Positions 46,549 through 55,572 of a stretch of DNA of 64,000 bases are shown piece after piece; the stretch's first letter is position 1; every line of letters starts with the position of its first letter. The DNA comes from Roseburia sp. AM59-24XD (GTDB lineage Bacteria > Bacillota > Clostridia > Lachnospirales > Lachnospiraceae). The DNA is taken from assembly GCF_003478445.1 (NCBI RefSeq), contig NZ_QUET01000008.1:59632-123631 (forward strand), written 5' to 3'. The notes below the pieces were generated by a model, which did no database searches, was not told where the DNA came from, and saw nothing but the letters and a program-made list of their open reading frames with translations. The position numbers were made by a program, and so were the translations under genes.

Positions 46549-47415
46549 ATGAAAATAAACCGTGAACATATAAAAAAGACCTTTCAGGAATATACCGACC
46601 GTTATGACAGTACAAATCCGAAAATCAAATTAAAGATCGATCATACCTACCGCGTTGCCAATCTGTGTGAGCAGATTGCGCAGTCTCTGGAGCTTTCGGC
46701 GGCAGAGGTTGACCTTGCGTGGCTTAGCGGGATGCTGCATGACGTCGGAAGATTCGAGCAGTTGCGCCGGTACAATACATTTTCGGATGCGCAGTCCATT
46801 GATCATGCAAGGTTTGCGGTGGAGCTGCTTTATGACGATGGATTGATCGCGGATTATGTGCCGGAGATATCGACGACAGAATTAGTTGCTGACGCGAGGA
46901 CGTGGCGGTCGATGGGGGGAGCGAATGAGTCCCCCACTGCCCAGAGTGAGGATATACCGTTATCCGATATATTGCAGACGCTTCGCATAGCCATTGGGGA
47001 ACACAGTGCGTACCGGATTCAGAAGGGACTGGATGAACGGACACGGATGTTTTGCCAAATTCTGCGGGATGCGGACAAGGTCGACATTTTCCGGGTGATC
47101 TGCGATACGCCAATGGAGGAAGTGTATGGCTTTCAGACCAAAGACATTCTCCGTTCGGCAATCACGCCGGAAGTTATGCAGGCATTTTACGAGCATCATG
47201 CCGTGCTTCGCAAGCTGAAAAAATGTCCCGCAGATTACATCGTAGCGCACGGGTCACTGACATTTGAACTCGTTTATCCGGAAAGCCTGCGGATTGCAAA
47301 AGAGCAGGGATATTTAAAGCAAATGATGTCATTTCAGTCCGAAAATCCGGACACAGCGGAGATATTCGAGGATTTGCGGAAGGATCTGAACGGTTATCTG
47401 GAAGAAAGATCGTAG
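46549..47415 (+). CDS. HD-domain phosphohydrolase
   Basis: A 288-residue HD-superfamily metal-dependent phosphohydrolase. The H...HD...D pattern is seen in KIDHTYRVANLCEQIA, WLSGMLHDVGRFEQ and later ILRDADKVDIFRV. An acidic, low-complexity insertion (about 128-145) sits before the conserved IAIGEHSAYRI. The substrate is unknown; relatives act on nucleotides. The ATG at 46549 follows AAAGAGG at 7 bases; the longer frame from 46504 lacks a site. Confidence 0.85.
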   Translation: MKINREHIKKTFQEYTDRYDSTNPKIKLKIDHTYRVANLCEQIAQSLELSAAEVDLAWLSGMLHDVGRFEQLRRYNTFSDAQSIDHARFAVELLYDDGLIADYVPEISTTELVADARTWRSMGGANESPTAQSEDIPLSDILQTLRIAIGEHSAYRIQKGLDERTRMFCQILRDADKVDIFRVICDTPMEEVYGFQTKDILRSAITPEVMQAFYEHHAVLRKLKKCPADYIVAHGSLTFELVYPESLRIAKEQGYLKQMMSFQSENPDTAEIFEDLRKDLNGYLEERS

Positions 47416-47569
47416 ATCGAAAGCGTCATTTTACAGGCGCAAAGAAAAATAGAAGTTACAATTTTATTCACGCGAAGACAAAGAGAGGATAGAAAAATAA
47501 ATTTGTTCCATCCGAGCGCATCCGCAGGGGATTTGACTTCAGAGCAGGAAGGGAAAGTGTAAAATGCCC

Positions 47570-47598
47570 TTGTTATTATTGGGGCAGTAATTTATAAT
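47570..47598 (+). promoter_or_regulatory. guaA promoter
   Basis: TTGTTA (47570-47575), 17-base spacer, TATAAT (47593-47598), which leaves a leader of about 110 bases before guaA. Confidence 0.65.
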
Positions 47599-47609
47599 GA
47601 AAGAAGGGT

Positions 47610-47682
47610 GCATGCCGGTACGACGAATCATTCGTAAACAACAATAAATGAAGAATCTAATTTGTTGTGTCAGGGGGCATGC
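47610..47682 (+). ncRNA. Candidate structured leader of guaA (three-way junction)
   Basis: The 5' leader can fold as a three-way junction. P1: GCATGCC (47610-47616) with GGCATGC (47676-47682). P2: ACGAA/TTCGT (47623-47635). P3: ACAACAA/TTGTTGT (47638-47668). The layout is like purine riboswitches, but their conserved loop sequences were not found. It ends 32 bases before the guaA ATG. It may be a cis-regulator responding to a purine signal; the fold is by eye only. Confidence 0.4.
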
Positions 47683-47714
47683 TGATTATTGCACAGAAAG
47701 AGAGGAAGACACAG

Positions 47715-49289
47715 ATGAATCAGGAAAAGGTTATTGTTATTGACTTCGGTGGTCAATATAACCAACTGGTGGCAAGACGTGTGCGCGAGTGCAACGTTTA
47801 TTGCGAAATCTATTCCTATAAAACGGATTTAGAGCAGATCAAGGCAATGAATCCGAAAGGAATCATTCTGACAGGAGGACCGAACAGCTGCTACGAAGCA
47901 GATTCTCCAACTTATCAGAAAGAATTATTTGAAATTGGTGTACCGGTTTTAGGACTTTGCTATGGTGCACAGTTAATGATGCATGTGCTCGGCGGAAAGG
48001 TTGAGAAAGCACCTGTCCGCGAATATGGTAAAACAGAGGTGTCCGTAAATCAGGACTCTCCGATTTTTCAGGATGTCAGCAAGAACACCATCTGCTGGAT
48101 GAGTCATTTCGATTATATTTCACAGACAGCACCGGGATTTGAGGTCATTGCGACAACAGCAGATTGTCCGGTAGCGGCAGCACAGAATCTGGATCAGAAG
48201 CTTTTCGCAATCCAGTTCCATCCGGAGGTACTTCATACAAAGGAAGGTACCAAAATGCTTCACAACTTCGTGCGCAACATCTGTGGCTGTGCCGGCACAT
48301 GGAGAATGGACTCCTTCGTAGAGCATTCGATTCAGGAGATCCGCGAGAAGGTTGGCGATGGAAAAGTGCTTTGCGCTCTTTCCGGCGGTGTCGACTCTTC
48401 TGTTGCAGCCGTTATGCTTTCCAAGGCAATCGGCAGCCAGCTCACATGTGTATTTGTTGATCACGGTCTGCTCAGAAAGGACGAGGGCGACGAGGTCGAG
48501 GAAGTATTCGGACCGAACGGTCCATACGAGCTGAACTTCATTCGCGTCAATGCGCAGGAGCGTTACTATAAGAAGCTTGCCGGTGTTACCGAGCCGGAGG
48601 CAAAGCGAAAGATTATCGGCGAAGAGTTCATCCGCGTATTCGAGGAAGAGGCGAAAAAGATTGGTGCCGTTGACTTCCTTGTTCAGGGAACCATTTATCC
48701 GGATGTTGTTGAGAGTGGTCTCGGCGGTGAGTCAGCAGTCATCAAATCCCACCACAATGTTGGAGGACTGCCTGACTATGTAGATTTCAAAGAGATTATT
48801 GAGCCGCTTCGCAACCTCTTCAAGGACGAGGTTCGTAAGGCTGGTCTCGAAATGGGTATTCCTGAGAAGCTCGTTTTCCGTCAGCCATTCCCTGGTCCGG
48901 GACTTGGCATTCGTATCATCGGCGAAGTAACCGGCGAGAAAGTCAAGATCGTTCAGGATTCCGATGCGATTTACCGCGAGGAAGTGGACAAGGCTGCGAA
49001 AGAGTATGAGCAGCAGAACGGCGAAGCACCGGCATGGATGCCGAACCAGTATTTCGCTGCACTCACAAACATGCGCTCCGTGGGCGTTATGGGCGATGAG
49101 CGTACCTACGATTATGCCGTGGCACTGCGTGCCGTGAACACGATCGATTTCATGACCGCTGAGGCGGCGCAGATCCCATTTGAGGTGCTGCAGAAGGTGA
49201 TGAGCAGGATCATCAACGAGGTGAAGGGGGTCAATCGAGTATTCTATGATCTGACCAGCAAGCCACCGGGGACGATAGAATTTGAATAA
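47715..49289 (+). CDS. guaA: GMP synthase (glutamine-hydrolysing)
   Basis: A 524-residue enzyme that converts XMP to GMP with glutamine and ATP. The N-terminal class I amidotransferase has the nucleophile Cys in LGLCYGAQ and the His/Glu in FHPEV. The ATP-pyrophosphatase domain has the PP-loop [12 protein letters not shown], and the C-terminal dimerisation domain ends KPPGTIEFE. The ATG at 47715 follows AGAGGAAG. guaA is a known integration hot spot; here a mobile element begins within about 30 bases of its stop, leaving the gene intact. Confidence 0.97.
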   Translation: MNQEKVIVIDFGGQYNQLVARRVRECNVYCEIYSYKTDLEQIKAMNPKGIILTGGPNSCYEADSPTYQKELFEIGVPVLGLCYGAQLMMHVLGGKVEKAPVREYGKTEVSVNQDSPIFQDVSKNTICWMSHFDYISQTAPGFEVIATTADCPVAAAQNLDQKLFAIQFHPEVLHTKEGTKMLHNFVRNICGCAGTWRMDSFVEHSIQEIREKVGDGKVLCALSGGVDSSVAAVMLSKAIGSQLTCVFVDHGLLRKDEGDEVEEVFGPNGPYELNFIRVNAQERYYKKLAGVTEPEAKRKIIGEEFIRVFEEEAKKIGAVDFLVQGTIYPDVVESGLGGESAVIKSHHNVGGLPDYVDFKEIIEPLRNLFKDEVRKAGLEMGIPEKLVFRQPFPGPGLGIRIIGEVTGEKVKIVQDSDAIYREEVDKAAKEYEQQNGEAPAWMPNQYFAALTNMRSVGVMGDERTYDYAVALRAVNTIDFMTAEAAQIPFEVLQKVMSRIINEVKGVNRVFYDLTSKPPGTIEFE

Positions 49290-49316
49290 ATCGAGTTGCT
49301 TAAAAAAGCCAGTGTT

Positions 49317-49328
49317 TATGCGGGTTTC
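49317..49328 (+). repeat. Candidate left attachment site
   Basis: TATGCGGGTTTC, 28 bases after the guaA stop, flanked by AAAAAGCC on the left. It is repeated at 63720-63731. The similar flanks (GCC-GT before it) suggest it lies in a hairpin-like target. Confidence 0.45.
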
Positions 49329-49485
49329 AGCGATTTCGATTAGTCTTTTGATAACAAATTGATAACAGTCATAGCAAGTGCCATTATTCTTGTTATCCAG
49401 TGGTTTATGGGTAACGGAACAATTAACAGGTGGCTTGCAGACTAAAGTTCGGAGCTTGGCTCTGAACAAATTCCATATTATAAAC

Positions 49486-49529
49486 TAAGCCCTTAGCTGT
49501 GGTTAATAACCATAGTTAAGGGCTTTTTT
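49486..49529 (+). terminator. Bidirectional hairpin at left end of the element
   Basis: AAGCCCTTAGCTGTGGTTA pairs with TAACCATAGTTAAGGGCTT, with one mismatch, followed by TTTTTG. It lies between guaA and the leftward repressor gene and could serve both. The rest of 49290-49581 holds the attachment repeat and the GATAACA repeats. Confidence 0.8.
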
Positions 49530-49581
49530 GTCGTTGCCAAAGCATCTGTAGGGAGCTGCCAGTGGCAGGTCCTGTAGGTGC

Positions 49582-50112
49582 TTATTTATCTTTCAAGTGG
49601 TCTTTGAATGCTTCCACGAGAGCGTCACTTAATTCCTGTGATGGAACTTTTGCCCAACGCTGTGTGGTGTCGAACTCTGGATAATGGTAACGCCAGTTAT
49701 CGTATTCTTCTCTGTTGATTTCTTCGGAAGATAGCTTGTCTGCCTGTTCTTTCCAAGCATACAGCATTTTGAGGAGTTCATATGCTTCTCTGCCTTTGTC
49801 CTTGTTGACCTTTAAGCATACCTCTCCGTCTGCTTCACTGACAGTAAGACCGTAAATATCTTCAAGGGTAAACAGAGTGTGCATAAGACCGATATAGCTG
49901 TCTATGTCAGGAACATCAAGAGCCTGTGGAGAAACATCAAGCACCTGTGCCAATGCATTTGTAAGGTCTGCTTTCGGTTTGCGTGTACCAGTTTCGTACT
50001 GTGCCAAACGCACATCAGCACTCTTTTCTGGAAAACCGATTGCTGTACCGAGATACTTTTGTGTCATACCACGCATTAGTCTGAAAAAATGTATTCTTTC
50101 GCTGATAGCCAT
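49582..50112 (-). CDS. XRE-family transcriptional repressor of the element
   Basis: A 176-residue protein with an N-terminal helix-turn-helix (ERIHFFRLMRGMTQKYLGTAIGF, VRLAQYETGTRKP) and an unrecognised acidic C-terminal domain. It is divergent from the excisionase/integrase genes and sits over an operator region with repeated ATGTTTAGT sequences, so it probably controls its own promoter and the integrase promoter, as in lambdoid and ICE regulators. The ribosome site is AAAGGAGCG. Confidence 0.85.
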   Translation of the reverse strand: MAISERIHFFRLMRGMTQKYLGTAIGFPEKSADVRLAQYETGTRKPKADLTNALAQVLDVSPQALDVPDIDSYIGLMHTLFTLEDIYGLTVSEADGEVCLKVNKDKGREAYELLKMLYAWKEQADKLSSEEINREEYDNWRYHYPEFDTTQRWAKVPSQELSDALVEAFKDHLKDK

Positions 50113-50138
50113 AATGATACGCTCCTTTTATATTTAGT

Positions 50139-50277
50139 GAAATAAGTATAGCAGAAATGTTTAGTGGAAGTCAAGAAAAACCGAAACAAAAATGTTTAAT
50201 ATTTTCTTTGCAACCACTTGACAATAGCAAATATGTTTAGTAAAATAAATTACGAATTAAACAAATATGCTTAATGC
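50139..50277. promoter_or_regulatory. Divergent promoters with repeated operators
   Basis: Leftward promoter: TTGACT (50174-50169), 18-base spacer, TATACT (50150-50145). Rightward promoter: TTGACA (50218-50223), 17-base spacer, TAAAAT (50241-50246). Five related sites with a core like ATGTTTAGT or ATGTTTAAT occur at about 50130, 50158, 50192, 50232 and 50266, overlapping both promoters. These are likely binding sites of the repressor encoded to the left. Confidence 0.7.
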
Positions 50278-50540
50278 GACAACTGAATGACCGTCCGAAA
50301 AGCCAAACCGCCAAGACCTCGTCGGAGCAAGTTCCGTATCGTTCGCTTGTGTGCAAGCACAAAAGCTCATTCGCTGCACTGCTCCTCCTCTTCCCCAAAA
50401 GTCTCCGACTTTTCGGGAACCCCTATACGAGCGAGCGCCTGATGTACTGCGGTGCATTGGGACAGCACAGCGCCTGCCGACAAGCAGGAGTGCCTGTTGG
50501 AACTTTAACACGGAGAAAGCGGCAAGCAAAAAATTATTTT
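50278..50540. other. GC-rich, non-coding-looking stretch upstream of xis
   Basis: This stretch is noticeably richer in G+C than its surroundings, with short inverted repeats (for example TTGTG-TGCAAG-CACAA near 50349, CTGC-CGACAA-GCAG near 50477). Open frames here (50274-50606) have odd composition and no family resemblance. It may be a transcribed leader or a transfer-related site. Confidence 0.4.
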
Positions 50541-50560
50541 AAGAAAGGAAGAAAAAGGAT

Positions 50561-50749
50561 ATGGAAAACAGATTTATCCGAGCCGAAGATGTGGCTCAGG
50601 AACTAAACGTATCAAAACCTTATGCATATAAACTCATCAGACAATTAAATGAGGAATTGAAAGCAAAGGGCTTTATTACGATTGCAGGGCGTGTAAATCG
50701 CCAGTATTTTTACGAAAGGCTCTACGGAGCAGGAAAGGGGGAAATGTAA
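50561..50749 (+). CDS. Small HTH protein, excisionase-like
   Basis: A 62-residue DNA-binding protein with an N-terminal MerR/Xis-like helix-turn-helix (FIRAEDVAQELNVSKPYAYKLIRQLNEEL) and a basic C-terminus with GRVNRQYFYERLYG. Directly abutting the integrase gene (stop TAA, then ATG) and transcribed with it, it is in the usual place for an excisionase or recombination directionality factor. The ribosome site is AAAGGAAG. Confidence 0.75.
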   Translation: MENRFIRAEDVAQELNVSKPYAYKLIRQLNEELKAKGFITIAGRVNRQYFYERLYGAGKGEM

Positions 50750-51841
50750 ATGCCGGTATTTAAGAATGAAGATAACGGTACTTGGTATGTGATGGCAAGG
50801 TATGTGAACTGGAAAGGGGAACGCAAGCAGAAATGCAAGCGTGGCTTTGCTACCAAACGAGAAGCACAGGAATGGGAAAGAATGTTCAAATTGCAGACTT
50901 CTTCAGACCTTGATATGAGTTTTGAAGCCTTTACGGAGCTTTATATCAATGATGTGAAGAACCGTTTGAAGGAAAACACGTGGCTTACCAAAGAGCATAT
51001 CATACGCACAAAGATACTTCCGTATTTCGGGAAACTGAAAATCAGCGAGATTTCCACAAAGGAGATTATTACTTGGCAGAATGAAATGCTTGCCTATCGT
51101 GATGAGAAGAAAAAGCCTTATTCACAGACGTATCTGAAAACGCTGCACAATCAGTTGTCCGCCATTTTCAATCACGCTGTCCGCTACTATGAACTGCGTT
51201 CCAATCCTGCGGCAAAGGTGGGAAATATGGGACGTGAGGAACACAAGGAAATGCTGTTCTGGACAAAGGAAGAATACAAGAAATTCTCTTTTGAGATGAT
51301 GGACAAGCCTGTTTCCTTTTATGCGTTTGAAATGCTTTACTGGTGCGGTATCCGAGAGGGCGAGCTGTTAGCTTTGACTCCGGCAGATTTCAACTTTGAT
51401 AAGGAAACAGTCACAATCAATAAATCCTATCAGCGTTTGAAAGGGCAGGATGTGATTACTTCTCCGAAAACGAAAAAGAGCAACCGCACGATTAAAATGC
51501 CGAAGTTTCTGTGTGAGGAAATGAAAGAATATCTCGGTATGCTTTACGGATTGAAGAAGAAAGACCGTATCTTTACGGTGACGAAAAGCTATCTTCATCA
51601 CGAGATGGACAGAGGGGCAAAGGCGGCAGGCGTGAAGCGTATCCGCATTCACGATCTCCGTCACAGCCACATTTCACTCTTGATTGATATGGGCTTTTCT
51701 GCGGTGGCGATTGCTGACCGAGTTGGTCACGAAAGTATTGATATTACTTATCAGTACGCACACCTCTTTCCGTCAAAGCAGATTGAGATGGCAGAAAAAT
51801 TAGATGATTTAGGGAAAGGAGATTTTGAAAATGTCAGCTAA
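50750..51841 (+). CDS. int: Tyrosine integrase
   Basis: A 363-residue site-specific recombinase. An N-terminal arm-binding domain (MPVFKNEDNGTWYVMARYV) and a SAM-like core-binding domain (about 60-160) precede the catalytic domain. The tetrad is visible: Arg in WCGIREGELLAL, HDLRHSH, a His in RVGHESIDIT, and the nucleophile Tyr in TYQYAHLF. It would integrate and excise the element, with the candidate attachment sites at 49317 and 63720. The mobC gene overlaps its end. Confidence 0.95.
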   Translation: MPVFKNEDNGTWYVMARYVNWKGERKQKCKRGFATKREAQEWERMFKLQTSSDLDMSFEAFTELYINDVKNRLKENTWLTKEHIIRTKILPYFGKLKISEISTKEIITWQNEMLAYRDEKKKPYSQTYLKTLHNQLSAIFNHAVRYYELRSNPAAKVGNMGREEHKEMLFWTKEEYKKFSFEMMDKPVSFYAFEMLYWCGIREGELLALTPADFNFDKETVTINKSYQRLKGQDVITSPKTKKSNRTIKMPKFLCEEMKEYLGMLYGLKKKDRIFTVTKSYLHHEMDRGAKAAGVKRIRIHDLRHSHISLLIDMGFSAVAIADRVGHESIDITYQYAHLFPSKQIEMAEKLDDLGKGDFENVS

Positions 51842-52165
51842 GAACAGAGATAACAAAAATCGTTGGAGGAATATCACAGTAGGGTTTCGAGTATCGCCCG
51901 AAGAAAACGAACTCATTAACAGAGCTGTAGCTCTATCAGGATTGCCAAAACAGGAGTATTGTTACCGCCGTTGCTTAAATCAGGATGTGGTGGTACAGGG
52001 CAATCCGAGAGTGTATAAGGCGTTGAAAACGGAATTTGCCACAGCCTTGCGGAACTGAAAAGGATTGAAGCAGGAAAAGGTGTGGATGATGAACTGCTGA
52101 GTGTAATAGAACTGATTTCCATTATTCTCGGCGGTTTGAAAGGAGAGGATGCGAATGGAGAATAA
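51831..52165 (+). pseudogene. MobC-like plasmid mobilisation protein, frameshifted
   Basis: A small relaxosome accessory protein of the kind found next to MobV relaxases (WRNITVGFRVSPEENELINRAVALSG, VVVQGNPRVYKAL). The frame stops at 52058 (ATALRN). A second frame carries on with the expected tail, LAELKRIEAGKGVDDELL and VIELISIILGGL, ending at 52165. One missing base near 52035-52042 explains the break. The start ATG at 51831 overlaps the integrase stop. Possibly a sequencing error. Confidence 0.75.
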
Positions 52166-53309
52166 AAAAGAAATGACTATTCCAAATGTATCTGCGGCAA
52201 CAGATGCGGAACAGTCACTTTCCAAATGTACTGACAATAGTATAGTCAATCAGGATACGGATTTCAAGGGGTACGAGCAATCTTTTGAAGAAATGCAAAG
52301 GGAAATACTCAGACAGTTAGACCCTTCCTATCTGAAAACAGTATCAATGACAACGCTGTATGATACGGTGTTTGAGGTTCAGACACCACTTATCGACGGT
52401 CTGCTCCAAAGGGGAACTTACCTTTTCGTAGGTTCCCCGAAAGTGGGAAAGAGCTTTATGATGGCACAGCTTGCCTATCATATCAGCACAGGCACACCGC
52501 TTTGGGAGTATAAGGTGCGTAAGGCAACGGTGCTTTATTTTGCCCTTGAAGATGATTACCCACGTTTGCAGAAGCGATTGTTTCAGATGTTCGGTGCAAA
52601 GGAGACAGGCAATCTGTATTTCGCAACGGAATGTAAAACGGTCAATGGCGGACTGGAAGAACAGATAAGAGGGTTTATGAGGGAACACCCAGACACAGGC
52701 TTGATTATCATAGACACCTTAAAGCGTGTGCGTGAAGCAGGCGGAGCAGATTACAGCTACGCAAGTGATTATGATGTTGTGGCAAGGCTGAAAGCGTTGG
52801 CAGACAGTTACAAGGTTTCAATGCTTATTGTTCATCATACACGCAAACAAAAATCGGAAGATATATTCGATATGATTTCAGGCACGAATGGTCTGATGGG
52901 TGCGGCAGACGGTGCATTTGTTCTCAGTAAGGACAAGCGTACTTCCAACAATGCCACACTTGATGTTGCTGGCAGAGACCAGCAGGATATGAAAATCCAT
53001 CTTGTAAGGGACAGCGAGCGATTGGTGTGGAACTTTGCAAAATCGGAAACGGAGATGTGGAAAGAACCGCCCGAACCTCTGCTTGAGAAGATAGCGGATA
53101 CGCTCTTTTCGGAAAGTGACAGATGGGAAGGAACTGCTTCGGAACTTTGCGAAAGGCTTGCGGTGGATATAAAGCCGAATGTACTTTCTTTAAGGCTCAG
53201 TATCAACGCAAGCAGGCTGTTTCGTGATTACGGTATCCGTTATCAGAACAGCCGCACACACGACGGAAGAAAGGTTTCACTTTGGAAAGAAACCGAGCAG
53301 ACGGCGTGA
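52155..53309 (+). CDS. RepA-like AAA ATPase (KaiC/RecA fold)
   Basis: A 384-residue AAA_25/RepA-type ATPase. Walker A is FVGSPKVGKSFMMAQLAYHI, Walker B LIIIDTLKRV, followed by LIVHHTRKQ. A C-terminal winged-helix-like segment (about 320-375) is likely. Such proteins drive replication of plasmids and of mobilisable elements after excision. The ATG at 52155 has AAGGAG at good distance; the ATG at 52149 is too close. It overlaps the mobC tail. Confidence 0.82.
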   Translation: MENKKEMTIPNVSAATDAEQSLSKCTDNSIVNQDTDFKGYEQSFEEMQREILRQLDPSYLKTVSMTTLYDTVFEVQTPLIDGLLQRGTYLFVGSPKVGKSFMMAQLAYHISTGTPLWEYKVRKATVLYFALEDDYPRLQKRLFQMFGAKETGNLYFATECKTVNGGLEEQIRGFMREHPDTGLIIIDTLKRVREAGGADYSYASDYDVVARLKALADSYKVSMLIVHHTRKQKSEDIFDMISGTNGLMGAADGAFVLSKDKRTSNNATLDVAGRDQQDMKIHLVRDSERLVWNFAKSETEMWKEPPEPLLEKIADTLFSESDRWEGTASELCERLAVDIKPNVLSLRLSINASRLFRDYGIRYQNSRTHDGRKVSLWKETEQTA

Positions 53310-53641
53310 CAAACGGTGTCAAAGGTGTCAATGTTTTTGAGAGCAGCACGCTGTGAAAAACATTGTCACCATCGTCACACTTTGACACCGGATAAAGTTT
53401 AGGGGAGTGTGCAGAGAGTGCCTTTTCAAAGGCGGCTCTTTGGTCTCGCCTGCTGGCTCGGTCGGTTCGCAGGCGTGTGTGCCACCGGCACACGCTCACC
53501 CCTCGGAGAGCCTCGGAGAACGCAAAACCTGTTTACAGGTCGCATTTTTGATGGGTGTACCCGTCAAAAGTGCTTTTGCGTTACTTTTGACAAAAGTAAC
53601 AAACCTGAGAATGTTGAAATTTACAGATGGGAGATGAAAAA
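53310..53641. other. Intergenic region upstream of the relaxase gene
   Basis: 332 bases without a convincing gene. The left part (about 53420-53520) is GC-rich, and the right part carries the stem-loop cluster described as a candidate oriT (53527-53600). Short open frames here overlap each other and have unnatural composition. Confidence 0.5.
53527..53600 (+). other. Candidate origin of transfer (stem-loop cluster)
   Basis: Three inverted repeats within 74 bases: ACCTG-TTTA-CAGGT (53527-53540); TTTTGATGGG-TGTA-CCCGTCAAAA (53546-53569); and GTTACTTTTG, one base, CAAAAGTAAC (53580-53600). They lie 42 bases before the MobV relaxase start, where oriT of this relaxase family is normally found. 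No nick-site consensus was identified. Confidence 0.45.
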
Positions 53642-54802
53642 ATGCAGAGAACGATAAGTGCAATGGTCGGTAAAGGCTCGGTCAATCACAATAGCCGAAA
53701 GTTCCGAGCAGAAAATGTAGACGGAACTCGTACTCATCTCAATATCGACTACTGCAATGAAAATATAAAGACAGTTTATCACGAATTGTTTGATGAAGCA
53801 TTGGAAAGATACAATGCCAAGCAGATAAGGTCAGACCGAAAGATAAAAGATTATTATGAAAAAATCCGAAGTTCCAAGCAGGAAAAACCGTTCCACGAAA
53901 TCATTTTACAGGTGGGCGGTAAGGGAAATATGAACGCCGATACGGAAAACGGAGAACTGGCAAAGCAGATTTTAGATGAATACTATCAGGGTTTTCAGGA
54001 GCGAAATCCACAGCTTCGGGTGTTCTCGGCTCATCTGCATATGGATGAAGCTACACCACATCTGCACATAGATTTTGTACCTTTTACCACAGGCAGCAAG
54101 CGTGGACTTGATACAAGAGTGTCACTAAAGCAGGCTCTTGCAACGCAAGGTTTTAAGGGCGGCAGTCGTGGCGATACGGAGTGGTCGCAATGGATACAGT
54201 CCGAAAAAGAACAGCTTGCGGCGGTGATGGAACGTTATGGGATTGAGTGGGAACATTTAGGCACACACGAAAAACATCTTTCTGTTTTGGATTATAAAAA
54301 GCAGGAAAGAGAAAAAGAAGTGGCGGCATTAGGTGCGAAAATCGAGCAGAAACAGATTGAATTTGATGTGTTGTCGGAACGAGTATTGAACTATGATAAG
54401 GCAAAAGACGAGCTGTCAAATCTTGAAATAGAGCTTGATACTGCACCGAAATATCAGTTGCCAGAACCAGAGAAATTTATGACTGCAAAGGCATATAAAA
54501 CCAAAATGGCAGAGCCGGTTGTAAGGAAATTGAAGCAACTTGTCAAAACGGTGCTTGCCCGCTGCTTTGAGGGGTGGGACAACTATCATAGGCTGAATAC
54601 AGCGAATGCACAGTTATACCGCACCAATCAGCGTTTGGAGAAAGTCAATGAAAGATTGACCGAAGAAAACAAAATCCTAAAAGCAGAAAATAAAGATTAC
54701 AGCCTGCTCCGTAAGGTTTTTGGTCGCAAACAGATAGATGATTTGTTGGAGCAGGCAAGAACAGTTAAAGGTCGCAAGCGTGATAATACACGATCACGAT
54801 AG
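53642..54802 (+). CDS. MobV-family relaxase (Mob/Pre)
   Basis: A 386-residue plasmid mobilisation/recombination protein. The MobV signature is clear: HLHMDEATPHLHIDFVPF carries the HxDExxPHxH metal-binding motif, and an N-terminal SAMVGKGSVNHNSRKF segment is typical. A long coiled coil follows (about 220-350). It nicks oriT and pilots the strand during conjugation driven by a helper element. The ATG at 53642 follows GGGAG; an in-frame ATG 15 bases upstream is possible. Confidence 0.93.
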   Translation: MQRTISAMVGKGSVNHNSRKFRAENVDGTRTHLNIDYCNENIKTVYHELFDEALERYNAKQIRSDRKIKDYYEKIRSSKQEKPFHEIILQVGGKGNMNADTENGELAKQILDEYYQGFQERNPQLRVFSAHLHMDEATPHLHIDFVPFTTGSKRGLDTRVSLKQALATQGFKGGSRGDTEWSQWIQSEKEQLAAVMERYGIEWEHLGTHEKHLSVLDYKKQEREKEVAALGAKIEQKQIEFDVLSERVLNYDKAKDELSNLEIELDTAPKYQLPEPEKFMTAKAYKTKMAEPVVRKLKQLVKTVLARCFEGWDNYHRLNTANAQLYRTNQRLEKVNERLTEENKILKAENKDYSLLRKVFGRKQIDDLLEQARTVKGRKRDNTRSR

Positions 54803-54828
54803 ACAAAAATCACAGGAGGAAAAGGAAA

Positions 54829-55206
54829 ATGACAAAGACAATTTTTGAAGAAATGGGCGGAACTTATAGACAGGTGGGTGATTATTTATTGCCGAACATC
54901 ACAGTACCAGCCGAAGAAGAAATAGAGCCGATTGGTTTATGGGGGAAACGACATGCAAGGCATTTAAAGGAACACTATAAAGTGTTATATATGAACCTGC
55001 TGACAAGCGGAAAGCTGCATAGTTATCTTGCAGAAGTCGATAAGCAAGCAGAGGATATGTTTCTTCGACTGGTAAAGGAATATGCCGACAGACAAGATGT
55101 GACGGAACAATTAAAGAAAGATAATCCCTACGAATGGATTGGAAGAATGAATAATATTCAGGCTTGTGTGAGGGAAGTTGTAGGAACGGAGTTGATTTAC
55201 ACATAA
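54829..55206 (+). CDS. TnpV-like transposon-encoded protein
   Basis: A 125-residue protein of the TnpV family (IFEEMGGTYRQVGDYLLPN, GLWGKRHARHLKEHYKVLY, NPYEWIGRMNNIQACVREVV). TnpV proteins are common on clostridial mobilisable elements (Tn4451-like and others); no molecular role is established. The gene follows the relaxase by 26 bases with an AGGAGG site. Confidence 0.82.
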   Translation: MTKTIFEEMGGTYRQVGDYLLPNITVPAEEEIEPIGLWGKRHARHLKEHYKVLYMNLLTSGKLHSYLAEVDKQAEDMFLRLVKEYADRQDVTEQLKKDNPYEWIGRMNNIQACVREVVGTELIYT

Positions 55207-55351
55207 GCGTTTTACGGTATGGTGCTCCTGCGTTTGCTGGAGTGCTGTGGTTGTGGTTGTAAAGAGGTTGTGAAAGATTGAATTTCGTAATGGTTGGATG
55301 TATAATTAGAAAGTGAAAATTTTAATTTGCACTTCCATAAGGTGAAATGTA

Positions 55352-55380
55352 TTGACACAAAAAATACAGTATGATAGTAT
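55352..55380 (+). promoter_or_regulatory. Promoter of the ABC-F gene
   Basis: TTGACA (55352-55357), 17-base spacer, TAGTAT (55375-55380). The leader to the coding start would be about 275 bases. Confidence 0.8.
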
Positions 55381-55424
55381 TGCCATTAGAAGAAAGAAAG
55401 GCACATTTTGTGTAAGGTGAGGAA

Positions 55425-55439
55425 ATGATTAATAGATAA
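55425..55439 (+). CDS. Four-residue leader peptide (uORF)
   Basis: ATG ATT AAT AGA TAA encodes MINR. It is preceded by AAGGTGAGG at good spacing and lies about 38 bases after the predicted transcript start. Very short uORFs of this kind sense drug-stalled ribosomes ahead of ABC-F and related resistance genes. Not experimentally supported. Confidence 0.55.
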   Translation: MINR

Positions 55440-55572
55440 TTTGATTTAAGTAAGACACATATAGTTATTGAGCCTGTAGAGAATAGGTTTGTTTTGTGTA
55501 CGCTTAAGTTGGATTATCGCAAGAGGCATTTCCTTTGTTTTCCTTTTGGAAAAGAAATAAGGGGCTATTTAG

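Noticed and set aside
47599..47714. guaA leader as a classical guanine riboswitch
   Set aside because: A three-way junction can be drawn, but the conserved purine-aptamer loop and junction bases are not present.
50274..50606. 110-codon frame upstream of the excisionase gene
   Set aside because: Unusual composition, no homology signal, and it overlaps the xis start in another frame.
53407..53657. Overlapping short frames upstream of the relaxase
   Set aside because: They are mutually overlapping, have skewed composition and cover the stem-loop cluster; non-coding is more likely.
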